This document shows positions 40,916 to 53,636 of a stretch of DNA of 64,000 nt, one piece after another. Below the pieces are notes generated by a model, which had not been told where the DNA came from, made no database searches, and worked only from the letters and a program-made list of their open reading frames with translations. The stretch is from Cupriavidus taiwanensis. Its GTDB lineage: Bacteria > Pseudomonadota > Gammaproteobacteria > Burkholderiales > Burkholderiaceae. A program made the translations under genes and the position numbers. Positions within the stretch are counted from its first letter, which is position 1. Each line of letters begins with the position of its first letter. Where the stretch lies: contig NZ_LT984803.1 in the NCBI RefSeq assembly GCF_900250115.1, positions 2,135,583-2,199,582 on the forward strand, given 5' to 3'.

Positions 40916-42600
40916 GGTTGCCCCTGGCCTGGCTTGCCACCATCGCCCCCACTCGGCCCCTGCTCCGCCATCTGGCGCAGCCTGAAGCGCTGCAGCTTGC
41001 CGGTCTCGGTGCGCGGCAGCGCCGGCACGAACTCGATGCGGCGCGGGTACTTGTACGGGGCAATCTGGCGCTTCACGTGGTCCTGCAGCGCGGCGCGGGT
41101 GGCGTCGTCGGCGGCCACGCCCGCGCGCAGCACCACGTAGGCCATCACCACCTGGCCGCGGCCGTCGTCCGGCGCGCCGACCACGCCGCATTCGGCCACC
41201 GCCTCATGCTGCATCAGCGCACTCTCCACCTCCGGCCCGGCGATGTTGTAGCCGGCCGAGATGATCATGTCGTCGGAGCGCGCCTGGTAAAAGTAATAGC
41301 CGTCCGGGTCGGCGACGAAGGTATCGCCCGGCAGGTTCCAGCCGGCCTTCACATAGTTGGCCTGGCGCGGGTCGTCCAGGTAGCGGCAGCCGGTCGGGCC
41401 CTGCACGGCGAGCTTGCCGACCTGGCCCGGCGGCAGCGGCCGCATCTCCTCATCGACGATCCGTGCCACGTAGCCGGGCACCACCTTGCCGATCGCGCCC
41501 GGCCTGACCTCGGCGCCGGCGCTGGAGATAAAGATGTGCATCATCTCGGTGCCGCCGATGCCATCGGTCATCTCGATGCCGGTGGCGGCCTTCCAGCTCT
41601 GCCGGGTGGCGTCGGGCAGCGCCTCGCCGGCGGACACGCTGTGCCTCAGGCTGGAGATATCGAAGCGCGGCGCCAGTGCCGCCATCTGCCGGTAGAAGGT
41701 GGGCGCGGTAAAGACGATGGTGGCGCGGAAGTCGTGGATCAGCTCGAGCAGCGATTCGGGCGTGAGCTTCTCCGCCAGCACCGTGCTGGCGCCGATGCGC
41801 AACGGGAAGCACAGCATGCCGCCCAGCCCGAACGTGAACGCGATCGGCGGCGTACCGCAGAAGATGTCGTCTGGCGCAGAGCGCAGCACATGGCGCGGGA
41901 ACAGGTCGCACATGGCCAGCACGTCGCGGTGGAAATGCATGGTGCCCTTGGGCTGGCCGGTGGTGCCGCTGGTAAACGCGATCAGGCAGACATCCTCGCT
42001 GGCGGTGTCGCAGGCGTCGAAAGTCTCCGGCTTGCCGGCCAGCGCCGCCTCCAGCGAGCCCTCGCCTGCACCGTTGAAATACAGCGTGCGCGCCAGGCTC
42101 GGACAATGCCATGCGCCGCCGGCCTGCTGGTTGGCGTCGAGTTCCTCGCGCAGCCGCACATCGCACAGCGCGGCGCTGACCTGCGCCTTGTCGATAATCT
42201 GCTTGAGCTCCCCGGCGCGCAGCAGCGGCATGGTCGGCACCGCCACCAGGCCCGCCTTCAGCGTGGCCAGCCAGCTGGCCGCCATCATCAGGTTGTTGGG
42301 GCCGCGCAGCAGCACGCGGTTGCCGGGCACCAGCCGCATGTCCTCGACCAGCACGTGGGCGATCCGGTTCACCAGCGCGGCGAGCTGTGCATAGGTCACG
42401 GTCTCGATGCGGCCGTCGCGCCGATGGCGGACGGCGATGCGCTCGCCGCGCCCTTCGCGCACGTGGCGGTCGACCAGCTCCACCGCGGCATTGATCCGCT
42501 CGGGGTAGTCGGTGTCGGCATTGAAGCGGAACACCGGCCACTGGTCCCGCGGCGGCAGGCGGTCGCGCGCGAAGGTGTCGAGGTGGGCTGTGGTCGCCAT
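40912..42600 (-). CDS. Aryl-CoA ligase, probably 2-aminobenzoate-CoA ligase
   Basis: Activates an aromatic acid with ATP and CoA. It is 562 residues from the ATG at 42600 ([20 protein letters not shown]). The AMP-binding signature [18 protein letters not shown], the A5-type [15 protein letters not shown], the hinge with [21 protein letters not shown] and the catalytic lysine in [10 protein letters not shown] are all present. The sequence pattern is that of the benzoate/2-aminobenzoate-CoA ligase group. Anthranilate is inferred from the fused monooxygenase-reductase in the same cluster. It overlaps the thioesterase gene; the acyl-CoA dehydrogenase gene ends 69 bases upstream. Confidence 0.85.
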   Translation of the reverse strand: MATTAHLDTFARDRLPPRDQWPVFRFNADTDYPERINAAVELVDRHVREGRGERIAVRHRRDGRIETVTYAQLAALVNRIAHVLVEDMRLVPGNRVLLRGPNNLMMAASWLATLKAGLVAVPTMPLLRAGELKQIIDKAQVSAALCDVRLREELDANQQAGGAWHCPSLARTLYFNGAGEGSLEAALAGKPETFDACDTASEDVCLIAFTSGTTGQPKGTMHFHRDVLAMCDLFPRHVLRSAPDDIFCGTPPIAFTFGLGGMLCFPLRIGASTVLAEKLTPESLLELIHDFRATIVFTAPTFYRQMAALAPRFDISSLRHSVSAGEALPDATRQSWKAATGIEMTDGIGGTEMMHIFISSAGAEVRPGAIGKVVPGYVARIVDEEMRPLPPGQVGKLAVQGPTGCRYLDDPRQANYVKAGWNLPGDTFVADPDGYYFYQARSDDMIISAGYNIAGPEVESALMQHEAVAECGVVGAPDDGRGQVVMAYVVLRAGVAADDATRAALQDHVKRQIAPYKYPRRIEFVPALPRTETGKLQRFRLRQMAEQGPSGGDGGKPGQGQP

Positions 42601-42669
42601 GGCTTGTCTCCTGTCTGCTCTGTATCGGTACGGCAGTTCGTGGGGGGCGCGGGGGTGCACGGTCCCGGC

Positions 42670-43839
42670 TCAGGCCTGCTGCCCGGCCAGCGTCTCGCGC
42701 GCGATGATCAGCTTCTGCACTTCCGTCGCGCCTTCATAGATGCGCAGCGAGCGGATCTCGCGGTACAGGCTTTCCACGCGCGTGCCGACCTTGACGCCGA
42801 GGCCGCCGAACATCTGCACCGCGCGGTCGATCACCTGTTGCGCATTCTCGGTGGCGACCATCTTGGCCATGGCCGCCTCGCGCGTGGTGCGCTGCCCCTT
42901 CACATCGCGCAGCCAGGCCGCACGGTAGGTCAGCAGCGCCGCCGCGTCGATGGCGGTGGCCATGTCGCCGATCGCGGCCTGGGTCAGTTGCAGGTCGGCC
43001 AGCACGCCGCCGAACATCGGGCGCGCGCGGGCACGCGCCAGCGCATCGTCCAGCGCGGCGCGGCCGAAGCCCAGCGCCGCCGCGGCAACCGAGGCGCGGA
43101 AGATGTCGAGCGTCATCATCGCCACCTTGAAGCCCTGTCCCGCCTCGCCCAGCCGGTTGGCCACCGGCACGCGGCATTGGTCGAAGCGCAGCGTCGCCAG
43201 CGGATGCGGCGCCATCACGTCGATGCGCTCGGCGATGGTCAGGCCCGGCGTGTCGGCGTCGACCACCAGGGCCGTGATGCCGCGCGCGCCCGGGGCCTCG
43301 CCGGTGCGCACGAACACGCAGTAGAAGTCGGCGATGCCGCCGTTCGAGATCCAGGTCTTGGCGCCATCGATGACATAGTGGCTGCCGTCTTCCGACCGCC
43401 GCGCGCTGCATTGCATCGCGGCGACATCCGAGCCGGCCTCCGGCTCCGACAGCGCGAACGCGGCAATCGCCTCGCCGCGGGCCACGCGCGGCAGGTAGCG
43501 CGCGCGCAGCGCGTCGCTGCCCGCCAGCGAGATCGCGCCCGAGCCCAGCCCCTGCATGGCAAAGGCAAAATCGGCCAGGCCGTCATGGCGCGCCAGGGTC
43601 TCGCGCAGCAGGCACAGCGAGCGCGAATCGAGCTGCGGCAGCATGCCGCCATGCGCGGCCGGCACGCAGTAGCGCAGCCAGCCGGCCTCGCCCAGCTGCC
43701 GCACCAGCGCGCGGCACGCGGCGTCGGTATCGCTGTGGTCGACCCGCAGGTTTTGTCCGCACCATGCGTCGAGTTTGCGCTCCAGCGCGCGGTGGGCGTC
43801 GTCGAACAGCGGCAGTTCGAGGTAGGTCTTGTCGGACAT
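42670..43839 (-). CDS. Acyl-CoA dehydrogenase
   Basis: FAD flavoprotein of 389 residues oxidising an acyl- or ring-CoA to the enoyl-CoA. It has [10 protein letters not shown] and [13 protein letters not shown] (FAD and substrate contacts), the C-terminal QMFGGLGV and [19 protein letters not shown], typical of short-chain family members. In this cluster it probably carries out a beta-oxidation-like step on the reduced ring or ring-opened product. Six bases separate it from the enoyl-CoA hydratase stop. Confidence 0.9.
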   Translation of the reverse strand: MSDKTYLELPLFDDAHRALERKLDAWCGQNLRVDHSDTDAACRALVRQLGEAGWLRYCVPAAHGGMLPQLDSRSLCLLRETLARHDGLADFAFAMQGLGSGAISLAGSDALRARYLPRVARGEAIAAFALSEPEAGSDVAAMQCSARRSEDGSHYVIDGAKTWISNGGIADFYCVFVRTGEAPGARGITALVVDADTPGLTIAERIDVMAPHPLATLRFDQCRVPVANRLGEAGQGFKVAMMTLDIFRASVAAAALGFGRAALDDALARARARPMFGGVLADLQLTQAAIGDMATAIDAAALLTYRAAWLRDVKGQRTTREAAMAKMVATENAQQVIDRAVQMFGGLGVKVGTRVESLYREIRSLRIYEGATEVQKLIIARETLAGQQA

Positions 43840-43845
43840 GGCGCT

Positions 43846-44697
43846 TCAGTCCCCTTCGAAGACCGGCTTGGTCTTGGCGACGAAGGCCTCATAGGCGCGG
43901 CGGAAATCGCGCGTCTGCATGCAGATGGCCTGCGCCTCGGCCTCGGCCTCGATGGCCTCGTCCAGGCCCATGTTCCATTCCTGGTGCAGCAGCTTCTTGG
44001 TCACGCCGTGGGCAAAGGTCGGGCCGGCGGCCAGTTGCGCGGCCAGCGCCTGCGCCTGCTCCAGCACCGCTGCGGACGGGTGCAGCGCGTTGAAGAAGCC
44101 CCACTGCAACCCTTCTTCCGCACTCATCGAGCGGCCGGTGTACAGCAGCTCGCTGGCACGGCCTTGCCCGATCACGCGCGGCAGCAGCGTGCACGCGCCC
44201 ATGTCGGCACCGGCCAGGCCGACGCGCGTGAACAGGAACGCGGTCTTGGCCTGCGCCGTGCCCAGGCGCATATCGGAAGCCAGCGCCATCATCGCGCCGG
44301 CGCCGGCGCAGATGCCGTCGACCGCGCTCACCACCGGCTGCGGGCAGGCGCGCATTGCCTTGACCAGGTCGCCGGTCATGCGCGTGAAGTCGAGCAGCTC
44401 CGGCATCGACATGCGCGTCAGCGGACCGATGATCTCGTGCACGTCGCCGCCCGAGCAGTAGTTGCCGCCGGCGCCGGTCACCACCACCGCCTTGATGTCG
44501 CCGGCGTAGCACAGGCCGCGGAACAGGTCGCGCAGCTCGGCGTAGGAGTCGAAGGTCAGCGGGTTCTTGCGTTCAGGCCGGTTCAGCGTCACGGTGCCGA
44601 CCTTGCCGTCGGCGGACACCGACCACAGGAAATGCTCGGGCTGGTAGCCGGCAAAGCTGCGCTTGTGGTGGCGCATGTCGAGTGCGATCTCTGTCAT
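43846..44697 (-). CDS. Enoyl-CoA hydratase/isomerase family protein
   Basis: 283-residue crotonase-fold protein. The oxyanion-hole segments are [15 protein letters not shown] and [20 protein letters not shown], and the region [21 protein letters not shown] carries the active-site loop. By context it hydrates or hydrolytically opens the ring-derived CoA intermediate. Some crotonases in anaerobic and aerobic benzoyl-CoA-type pathways cleave rings, so this is the best candidate for that step here, but it is not proven. It is followed directly by the dehydrogenase gene. Confidence 0.88.
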   Translation of the reverse strand: MTEIALDMRHHKRSFAGYQPEHFLWSVSADGKVGTVTLNRPERKNPLTFDSYAELRDLFRGLCYAGDIKAVVVTGAGGNYCSGGDVHEIIGPLTRMSMPELLDFTRMTGDLVKAMRACPQPVVSAVDGICAGAGAMMALASDMRLGTAQAKTAFLFTRVGLAGADMGACTLLPRVIGQGRASELLYTGRSMSAEEGLQWGFFNALHPSAAVLEQAQALAAQLAAGPTFAHGVTKKLLHQEWNMGLDEAIEAEAEAQAICMQTRDFRRAYEAFVAKTKPVFEGD

Positions 44698-44731
44698 GGG
44701 TTCTCTCGTTGTCTGCTGTGGTCAGTGTGCT

Positions 44732-45531
44732 TCAGCCCGCCATCACTTCGCCGCCGGCGACCGGGATCGCCTGCCCGGTGATCGCCGCGGCGGAGGGCTG
44801 GCACAGCCAGGCCACCGCGTCGGCGACCTCCTCAGGCTGCACCAGCCGGCGCTGCGGGTTGCGCGCGGCCAGTTCGGCGCGCGCCTGTTCCTCGCTGCGG
44901 CCGGTCTTGCCGACGATATTGGCGACGGCGTCGCGCACGATGTCGGTTTCGGTATAGCCGGGGCACACCGCGTTGACGGTCACGCCCCTGGCCGCGGTTT
45001 CCAGCGCCAGCGCGCGGGTCAGGCCGATCACGCCATGCTTGGCCGCGCAGTAGGCGCTGACGTAGCCATAGCCGATCAGCCCCGCGGTGCTGGCCACGTT
45101 GACGATGCGGCCCCAACCCGCGTCGAGCATCGCCGGCAGCGCCGCCTGCGTGCACAGGAAGGTGCCGGTCAGGTTCACGTCGAGCATGCGCTGCCACAGC
45201 GCGGCATCGGTCTTCAGGAACGGTGCGCTGTGGGCCTGCCCGGCGTTGTTGACCAGCAGCGCGACCGGGCCGGCCTGTTCCGTGGCCGCGGCCAAGGCTT
45301 GCGCAACGCTGTCGGCATCCGCAATATCGGCCGTGACAGACGAAACGACGGTGCCCGCCGGCGCCTGCCCGCGCAGCGCCTGCACCGTCGCCTGCAGCGT
45401 GCCGGCATCGCGCCCCAGCAGGGTGACGCTGGCGCCATCGGCCAGCAGCCGCCGCGCGATCGCGGCGCCGATGCCGCGCCCGCCACCGGTGACCAGCGCG
45501 TGCCGGCCGGCCAGTGTTGCCATGCTGCCGG

Positions 45532-45535
<4 letters not shown>
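44732..45535 (-). CDS. Short-chain dehydrogenase/reductase
   Basis: NAD(P)-dependent oxidoreductase of 267 residues. It has TGGGRGIG (cofactor loop), NNAGQAH, Ser-Tyr-Lys in [22 protein letters not shown] and the C-terminal GGEVMAG. It resembles 3-hydroxyacyl-CoA dehydrogenases of the SDR type and would oxidise the hydroxyacyl-CoA product of the neighbouring hydratase. The ATG at 45535 overlaps the monooxygenase stop as ATGA; an ATG four codons later is possible. Confidence 0.88.
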
Positions 45536-47886
<2,351 letters not shown>

Positions 47887-47965
47887 CTGTTGCCTCCTGC
47901 CGGCTGTGCCGGGCGCGCCGCACCTCGCGCACCGCCCGGTTCACACCGCCATCTAGATCATGGTT

Positions 47966-47989
47966 AAATATTTTATGCTTCAAATATTA
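47966..47989. promoter_or_regulatory. AT-rich repeat, candidate operator of the aminobenzoate cluster
   Basis: AAATATTT, eight bases, then AAATATTA: two near-identical and nearly palindromic octamers in the 174 bases between the monooxygenase start and prpE. They stand out from the GC-rich surroundings. They may be a regulator site, part of the promoter, or both. No regulator gene is adjacent. Confidence 0.45.
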
Positions 47990-48060
47990 GACTGCATCAC
48001 GACCGATGGCAAGGCGGCGATGCGGTGTGCCGCGTGCGACACCCTCATCGCCCTGCCCCG

Positions 48061-49953
48061 CTAGCCCTTCAACGCGGCCTGCAGCTGTTCCAGCGCGCCC
48101 GGATCCTCGATCGTGGTCAGGTCGCCCGGGTCGCGGCCCTCGGCCACGGCCTGCATGGCGCGCCGCAGCAGCTTGCCGGAACGGGTCTTCGGCAGCGCAT
48201 TGACGAACAGCACGCGCGCCGGACGGGCCACTGCGCCCAGTTGCTGCTCGACCGTCTTCATCAGCTCGCCTTCCAGCGCCAGCCGCGCCTCGGGCGTGGC
48301 CGTGCGCGCCGGATCGCGCGCGATGCAGAAGGCCATCGCCACCTGCCCCTTGAGCGCGTCCTGCACCCCCACCACGGCCACCTCGGCCACCGCGGCGCTG
48401 GACGACAGGCTTTCCTCGATCTCGCGTGTGCCCAGCCGGTGGCCGGCCACGTTGATCACGTCGTCGGTGCGCCCCAGGATAAAGACGTAGCCGTCGGCAT
48501 CGCGCACGCCCCAGTCGAAGGTGGAATAGCACAGACGGTTCGGCACCGCCTGCCAGTAGGTGCGCACGAAGCGGTCATCGTCGCCCCACACCGTGCTCAT
48601 GCACCCCGGCGGCAGCGGGCCGTCGATGGCGACCACGCCCTTCTGCCCGGGCGGGCATTCCGCGCCGGTGTTTTCGTCGACGATCTTCAGGTCATAGCCG
48701 TAGGCCGGCACGCCGGGCGAGCCCAGCTTCGGCGGCAGCGCCTCGAGGCCGCGCTGGATCGCGATGATGGGCCAGCCGGATTCGGTCTGCCAGTAGTTGT
48801 CGACCACCGGCTTGCCGAGGCCGTCCTGGATCCAGCGCGCGGTCGGCTCGTCGAGCGGCTCGCCGGCCAGGAACAGCAGGCGCAGGCTGGACAGGTCGTA
48901 GCGCGTCAGCCATGCCGGGTCCTGCTTCTTCAGCACGCGGATCGCGGTCGGGGCGCTGAACATCAGGTTGACCCGGTATTGCTCGACCAGGCGCCACAGG
49001 ATGCCACCGTCGGGGCGGATCGGCGTGCCTTCATACATCAGCGTGGCCATGCCGGCCAGCAGCGGACCATAGACGATATAGCTGTGCCCCACCACCCAGC
49101 CGATGTCGGACGCGGTGAACATGGTGTCGCCGGCCTTGCCGCAGAAGATGTATTCCATCGACGTGGCCAGCGCCACCGCGTAGCCGCCGGTATCGCGCTG
49201 CACGCCCTTCGGCTTGCCGGTGGTGCCCGAGGTATAGAGCACATAGGAGGGCTCGCCCGACTCCAGCCACACGCACGGCACCTGCACGCCGGCGACGCGC
49301 TCGCGCCATGCGGCGTAGTCTTCGTCGCGCCCTTCGGTGCGGGGCATGTCCGCCAGTTGCCGGTCCACCAGCAGCACTTTCTCGGGCTGGTGCGAGGACA
49401 GCCGGATGGCTTCGTCCAGCAGCGGCTTGTACGGCACCACCTTGCCCGCGCGCGAACCGGCGTCGGCGCTGACCACCACGCGCGGCCGCGCATCCTCGAT
49501 GCGCGCGGACAGGCTGACCGAGGCGAAGCCGCCGAACACCACCGAATGGATGGCGCCGATGCGCGCGCACGCCAGCATGGCGAAGGCGGCTTCCGGGATC
49601 ATCGGCATGTAGATCAGCACCCGGTCGCCCCGCTGCACGCCCAGCTGCTGCAGGATCGCCGCCATGCGGCTGACCTCGTCGTGCAGCTCGGCGTAGGTGA
49701 AGCTGCGGGCCTGGTCGGTTTCGGTCGAGACCCAGTGCAGCGCCGGCTGGCTGGCGCGGGCCGCCAGGTGGCGGTCGACCGCGTTGTGGCACAGGTTGGT
49801 GCGCCCGCCGACGAACCAGCGCGTGAAGGGTGCGCGGCTGTTGTCGAGCACCTGGCTGAAAGGGGTTTCCCAGTCGATGCGTGCCGCCTGTTCGGCCCAG
49901 AACCCCTCGGGCTCGGCCAGCGAACGGGCATGCACGGCATGGCTTGCCGTCAT
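48061..49953 (-). CDS. prpE: Propionyl-CoA synthetase PrpE
   Basis: Activates propionate (and less well other short acids) with ATP and CoA. It is 630 residues from the ATG at 49953 (MTASHAVHARSLAEPEGFWA), which has GGAGG upstream at good distance; the open frame to 50004 is not used. The PrpE-specific AMP-binding loop YTSGTTGKPKGVQRDTGG, the WVVGHSYIVYGPL segment and the acetylatable lysine in PKTRSGKLLRR are present. No other prp genes are in view. It reads towards the aminobenzoate cluster but is separated by the AT-rich region, so co-transcription is doubtful. Confidence 0.9.
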   Translation of the reverse strand: MTASHAVHARSLAEPEGFWAEQAARIDWETPFSQVLDNSRAPFTRWFVGGRTNLCHNAVDRHLAARASQPALHWVSTETDQARSFTYAELHDEVSRMAAILQQLGVQRGDRVLIYMPMIPEAAFAMLACARIGAIHSVVFGGFASVSLSARIEDARPRVVVSADAGSRAGKVVPYKPLLDEAIRLSSHQPEKVLLVDRQLADMPRTEGRDEDYAAWRERVAGVQVPCVWLESGEPSYVLYTSGTTGKPKGVQRDTGGYAVALATSMEYIFCGKAGDTMFTASDIGWVVGHSYIVYGPLLAGMATLMYEGTPIRPDGGILWRLVEQYRVNLMFSAPTAIRVLKKQDPAWLTRYDLSSLRLLFLAGEPLDEPTARWIQDGLGKPVVDNYWQTESGWPIIAIQRGLEALPPKLGSPGVPAYGYDLKIVDENTGAECPPGQKGVVAIDGPLPPGCMSTVWGDDDRFVRTYWQAVPNRLCYSTFDWGVRDADGYVFILGRTDDVINVAGHRLGTREIEESLSSSAAVAEVAVVGVQDALKGQVAMAFCIARDPARTATPEARLALEGELMKTVEQQLGAVARPARVLFVNALPKTRSGKLLRRAMQAVAEGRDPGDLTTIEDPGALEQLQAALKG

Positions 49954-50066
49954 GTCTGTCTCCTCCGCGTCTGCGGTCGTTGGTATCTGCCCGTAGTTTG
50001 CCACCGGCCCGGGCGCTCGTGGCCACGGTTTGAGCGCGCTGCCGCACGGGGCGGCGCCCGCACATG

Positions 50067-50102
50067 AAAAAAGGGGCGTGCCGACGGCATCGCCCCTTTT
50101 GC
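50067..50102 (-). terminator. Rho-independent terminator after mltD
   Basis: AAAAGGGGCG pairs with CGCCCCTTTT around GTGCCGACGGCAT-type loop sequence, with T runs on both strands. It lies between mltD (ending 50130) and the prpE promoter region. Confidence 0.88.
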
Positions 50103-50129
50103 TGCGCCAGCGTCGCGCCGGCGGTCAGG

Positions 50130-51809
50130 TCAGCGCGCCTTGGCGCCCTTGGCGCTGGCCTTGGTGGTGGTCTTTGCCGACACCTTGGCCACGGCCGGCG
50201 CCTTGCCGGCGCGCCGCGGCGAGGCCTCGACCACCACACGCTGGCGCGTGTCGGCCTTGCCCTTGGCGGAGACCCGCACCACCCTGGCGCCCTTGCCGGC
50301 CTTGCCTGACGGCTCCTTGTGGCTGGCCGGCTCGCTGCGCTCGGCCCGCTCGGCGCGGTCCGCGCGTTCGGCCCGCGCCGCGCGCACGGCGCCGGCGCCG
50401 CGCACCGGCACCATCAGCACCAGGCTCTGCCCGGCCACCAGCTTGGTGCCGGAGAGCTTGTTCCACGACTGCACCTGCCCCGCCGAGACGCCATAGCGCC
50501 GCGCCACGGTTGCCACGGTATCGCGCCGGCTGGCGCGCACCACCACGCGGCGCGCATCCGGCAGGTCGGGCTCCATCGCCAGCATGGCGCTGTCGGCCAG
50601 GGTGGCGCTGATGTCCTGGTCATGCCGGCCCGAGCGCGGGATCATCACGGTCGAACCCGCCTTCAGGCGCATGCCCTTGGGGATGCTGTTGATCTCGCGC
50701 AGCGTGTCGGCATCGACATTCAGGCGCGCCGCCAGTGACTCGACACGCTCGCGGCTGTCCACCGTCACCGCGGCCCAGCTCGAGAGCCCGCCGCGATAAG
50801 TGTTCAGGTTGTACTGGAAGCGCTCGGCGTTATCGAACGGCAGCAGGATCTGCGGGTTCGACGCGCCCAGGATCACCGGCCGGTTGAACGACGGGTTCAG
50901 TGCCTTGAATTCCTCCACCGACATGTCCGCCAGCTTGGCCGCGAGGTTCACGTCGATGTCGCGCGAGGTGGTCACCGTGACGAAGTACGGGTGGTCCGGG
51001 ATCTCGGGCAGCTTGACGCCGTACGCGGCCGGGTTGGCGATGATGTTCTTGACCGCCTGCAGCTTGGGCACGTAGTAGCGCGTCTCGTTGGGCATCGGCA
51101 GGCTGGCATAGTCGGTCGGCAGCCCGCGCGCCTGGTTGCGCGCAATCGCCCGCGACACCGCGCCCTCGCCCCAGTTGTACGCCGCCAGCGCCAGGTGCCA
51201 GTCGCCGAACATGTCGTAGAGCCGCGCCAGGTAGTCGAGCGCGGCGTCGGTCGAGGCCAGCACGTCGCGGCGCTCGTCGCGGAACATGTTCTGCTTCAGG
51301 TTGTACGACTTGCCGGTGCTCGGGATGAACTGCCACATCCCGGCCGCCTTGGCGGTGGACTGCGCCTGCGGGTTGAACGCGCTCTCGACGAACGGCAGCA
51401 GCGCCAGCTCGGTCGGCATCTTGCGCTGTTCCAGCTCCTCTACGATGTGATAGAGGTAGCGGCTCGAGCGCCCGACCATCCGTTCCATGTACTCCGGCCG
51501 CTGCGCATACCACTGGGTGCGGTCGTCGACCAGCGTGCCCTCCAGGTCCGTCATGGCAAAGCCGCGCCGGATGCGGTCCCAGATATCGTTGGACGGGCCG
51601 CGCAGCCAGTCCAGTCCGCCCTGGTCGACATTGATGGTGGAAGTGGAAGAGAGCGCGGACTTGTCGCTGAGGGTGTTGAGCGGGTCCTGGCGCCTGGCAG
51701 TCTGGGCGGTCGCGGCACCGTCGGCGCCTTCAGGCGGCGTGGGGGTGCTGGCGCACGCTGCAAGCAGCGCGGCGCACGCGACCACCGCCAGTAATCGACC
51801 AATTTTCAT
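50130..51809 (-). CDS. mltD: Membrane-bound lytic murein transglycosylase D (MltD) with two LysM domains
   Basis: Peptidoglycan-cleaving lipoprotein of 559 residues. The signal peptide ends in lipobox LAAC (Cys19). The SLT domain (about 115-245) has catalytic Glu142 in LLPFVESAFNPQAQSTAKAA and the GMWQFIPSTGKSY and LALAAYNWGEGAV motifs. LysM domains lie at about 345-395 and 415-466. The last 90 residues are a low-complexity basic tail with RAERADRAERAERSE-type repeats and many Ala/Lys (TTTKASAKGAKAR at the end), absent from E. coli MltD. It is next to gloB as in many proteobacteria. Confidence 0.93.
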   Translation of the reverse strand: MKIGRLLAVVACAALLAACASTPTPPEGADGAATAQTARRQDPLNTLSDKSALSSTSTINVDQGGLDWLRGPSNDIWDRIRRGFAMTDLEGTLVDDRTQWYAQRPEYMERMVGRSSRYLYHIVEELEQRKMPTELALLPFVESAFNPQAQSTAKAAGMWQFIPSTGKSYNLKQNMFRDERRDVLASTDAALDYLARLYDMFGDWHLALAAYNWGEGAVSRAIARNQARGLPTDYASLPMPNETRYYVPKLQAVKNIIANPAAYGVKLPEIPDHPYFVTVTTSRDIDVNLAAKLADMSVEEFKALNPSFNRPVILGASNPQILLPFDNAERFQYNLNTYRGGLSSWAAVTVDSRERVESLAARLNVDADTLREINSIPKGMRLKAGSTVMIPRSGRHDQDISATLADSAMLAMEPDLPDARRVVVRASRRDTVATVARRYGVSAGQVQSWNKLSGTKLVAGQSLVLMVPVRGAGAVRAARAERADRAERAERSEPASHKEPSGKAGKGARVVRVSAKGKADTRQRVVVEASPRRAGKAPAVAKVSAKTTTKASAKGAKAR

Positions 51810-51951
51810 TAAGTTCTCAAATCGTGACGCTAAAAGGTTGCGTGATGCTAAAAAAAACCGCGTATCGCGTCAATCAGATTTTCCACATAAGCAGTATCCG
51901 GCCGCCGCCTGCGATGCCTTGTGGCGCAAGCCATGGCGGCCCCGTCATGGC

Positions 51952-52752
51952 TCAGCGGAAATTGTCCTTCCAGCCGCGCAGCGCGCCGAACGCCTGCGCA
52001 TCGCCCGCGGTGGTGCTGCCGTGCGCCGACACCGCGGCGCGTACCGCCGGCTCGCGCGAGCGCAGGAACGGGTTGACCTGGCGCTCGTGGGCGATGGTGG
52101 TCGGCAGCGTCGGCTGGTCCGCGGCGCGCAGCGCCTCGACGCGCCGCTCCCATGCCTCGAGCGCGGCGTTGCCGGGCTCCACCGCGCGCGCGAAGCGCAC
52201 ATTGCTGCGCGTGTATTCGTGCGCGCAATAGACGCGGGTGTCGCCGGGCAGCGCCGCCAGCTTGTCGAGCGAGGCCAGCATCTGCGCCGGCGTGCCCTCG
52301 AACAGGCGCCCGCAGCCGCTGGCGAACAGCGTATCGCCGCAGAACACCGCCGGGCCGGCTGCGCCGAGGTCAGCGACGTAAGCGATATGGCCGGCGGTGT
52401 GGCCGGGCACGTCCAGCACGCGCAGCGTCAGTGCCGGCGCCTCGAGCGTGGCCACGTCGCCCTCGCGCAGCGCCTGGGTGCGCCCGCCGATACGCTCGCC
52501 GGCTGGCCCCAGCACCGGCAGCGGTTCGCCCGAAGGTGCGCGCGGATGCGCCGCCAGCAGCTCGGCCACGCCGCCCTGGTGATCGCCGTGGTGATGGGTG
52601 ATTACAATAGCGCCCAGAGCCAGACCACTTTGCGCCAGGAAGCGCTCCACCGGCGCGGCCTCGCCAGGATCGACCACGGCGGCGCAGTGCCCGTCATGGA
52701 TGGCCCAGATATAGTTATCCTGGAACGCCGGGATCGGCTCAACCTTCAACAT
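51952..52752 (-). CDS. gloB: Hydroxyacylglutathione hydrolase GloB (glyoxalase II)
   Basis: Hydrolyses S-lactoylglutathione in methylglyoxal detoxification. It is 266 residues, a metallo-beta-lactamase fold with metal site THHHGDH (52-58), further ligands in [11 protein letters not shown] and [16 protein letters not shown], and the C-terminal [13 protein letters not shown] and KDNFR of GloB. The start at 52752 ([14 protein letters not shown]) has AGGAG seven bases upstream; the ATG at 52758 is too close to that site. It is divergent from the methyltransferase gene with only 12 bases between the two start codons. Confidence 0.95.
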   Translation of the reverse strand: MLKVEPIPAFQDNYIWAIHDGHCAAVVDPGEAAPVERFLAQSGLALGAIVITHHHGDHQGGVAELLAAHPRAPSGEPLPVLGPAGERIGGRTQALREGDVATLEAPALTLRVLDVPGHTAGHIAYVADLGAAGPAVFCGDTLFASGCGRLFEGTPAQMLASLDKLAALPGDTRVYCAHEYTRSNVRFARAVEPGNAALEAWERRVEALRAADQPTLPTTIAHERQVNPFLRSREPAVRAAVSAHGSTTAGDAQAFGALRGWKDNFR

Positions 52753-52764
52753 GCGCATGCTCCT

Positions 52765-53559
52765 ATGTCCAATCGTCCCAATCACCCGATTGTAAGCTGG
52801 GAAGACTGGCTGGCCTCGCCGCCCGGCGAGTACATGCTGCGCTGGGAGGCGCAGCATTACGACCGGACCGTGGCCGACATCTTCGGTTATCACGCGGTCC
52901 AGCTGGGACTGCCCTATGTCGATACCCTGCGCGAGAACCGGATGCCGTTCTCGGCGCTGGCACTGGACCCGTCCAGCGGCCCGCACGGGCCTCGGGCCGC
53001 ACATCCGGATGCGCGCCAGCTGCTGTGCCGTTTCGACGAGCTGCCGTTCGACACCCAGAGCATCGACCTGGTCACCCTGCCCCACATCCTGGAGTTCGCC
53101 GAAGACCCGCATGAAGTGCTGCGCGAAGTCTCGCGGGTGCTGATGCCCGAGGGCCGCGTGGTGGTCACCTGCTTCAACCCGATGAGCCTGTGGGGGGCAC
53201 GCCAGAGCATGAACCGGCTCGGCGCCACGCCATTCCTGCCGACCGACGCCCAGCAGATCGGCTTCGTGCGCATCAAGGACTGGCTCAAGCTGCTCGGCTT
53301 CGATATCATCCGCGGCCGCTTCGGCTGCTATTGCCCGCCCTACCGCACCGACCGCTGGCTGCAGCGCGCCGCCTTCATGGAAAAGGCCGGCGACCGCTGG
53401 TGGCCGATCTTCGGCGCGGTCTATATGATTTCGGCGATCAAGCGCGTGCGCAATATCCGGCTGGTCGGTCCCGCCTGGAAGAGCAAGCCGGCGCTGGCGC
53501 CGGTGTCGGCACCGGTGGCCACGCCCACCGGCACGCACGGCAAGGCTCCGGGTAAATAG
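52765..53559 (+). CDS. SAM-dependent methyltransferase (YafS-like)
   Basis: 264-residue class I methyltransferase-like protein of the gloB-yafS-rnhA-dnaQ neighbourhood. The SAM-binding glycine loop is poorly kept, but the later part [40 protein letters not shown] and [20 protein letters not shown] fits Methyltransf_11-type enzymes. Substrate unknown. The last 30 residues are Ala/Pro/Lys-rich. The ATG at 52765 has no clear ribosome site and lies 12 bases from the gloB start, so its promoter must lie inside gloB. rnhA follows after 77 bases. Confidence 0.85.
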   Translation: MSNRPNHPIVSWEDWLASPPGEYMLRWEAQHYDRTVADIFGYHAVQLGLPYVDTLRENRMPFSALALDPSSGPHGPRAAHPDARQLLCRFDELPFDTQSIDLVTLPHILEFAEDPHEVLREVSRVLMPEGRVVVTCFNPMSLWGARQSMNRLGATPFLPTDAQQIGFVRIKDWLKLLGFDIIRGRFGCYCPPYRTDRWLQRAAFMEKAGDRWWPIFGAVYMISAIKRVRNIRLVGPAWKSKPALAPVSAPVATPTGTHGKAPGK

Positions 53560-53636
53560 CACTGACGAAGTCAGGCCGCGCGCTTTATCCGCCCCCTCAA
53601 TGCGCCGCCCACCGCGGGCGGTCACCACGGAATCAC

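Noticed and set aside
40918..44781. Very long open frame (about 1287 codons) on the plus strand antisense to the aminobenzoate genes
   Set aside because: Composition is Arg/His/Ala/Gln-rich low-complexity, as expected opposite GC3-rich genes. The minus-strand genes have clear motifs and overlaps.
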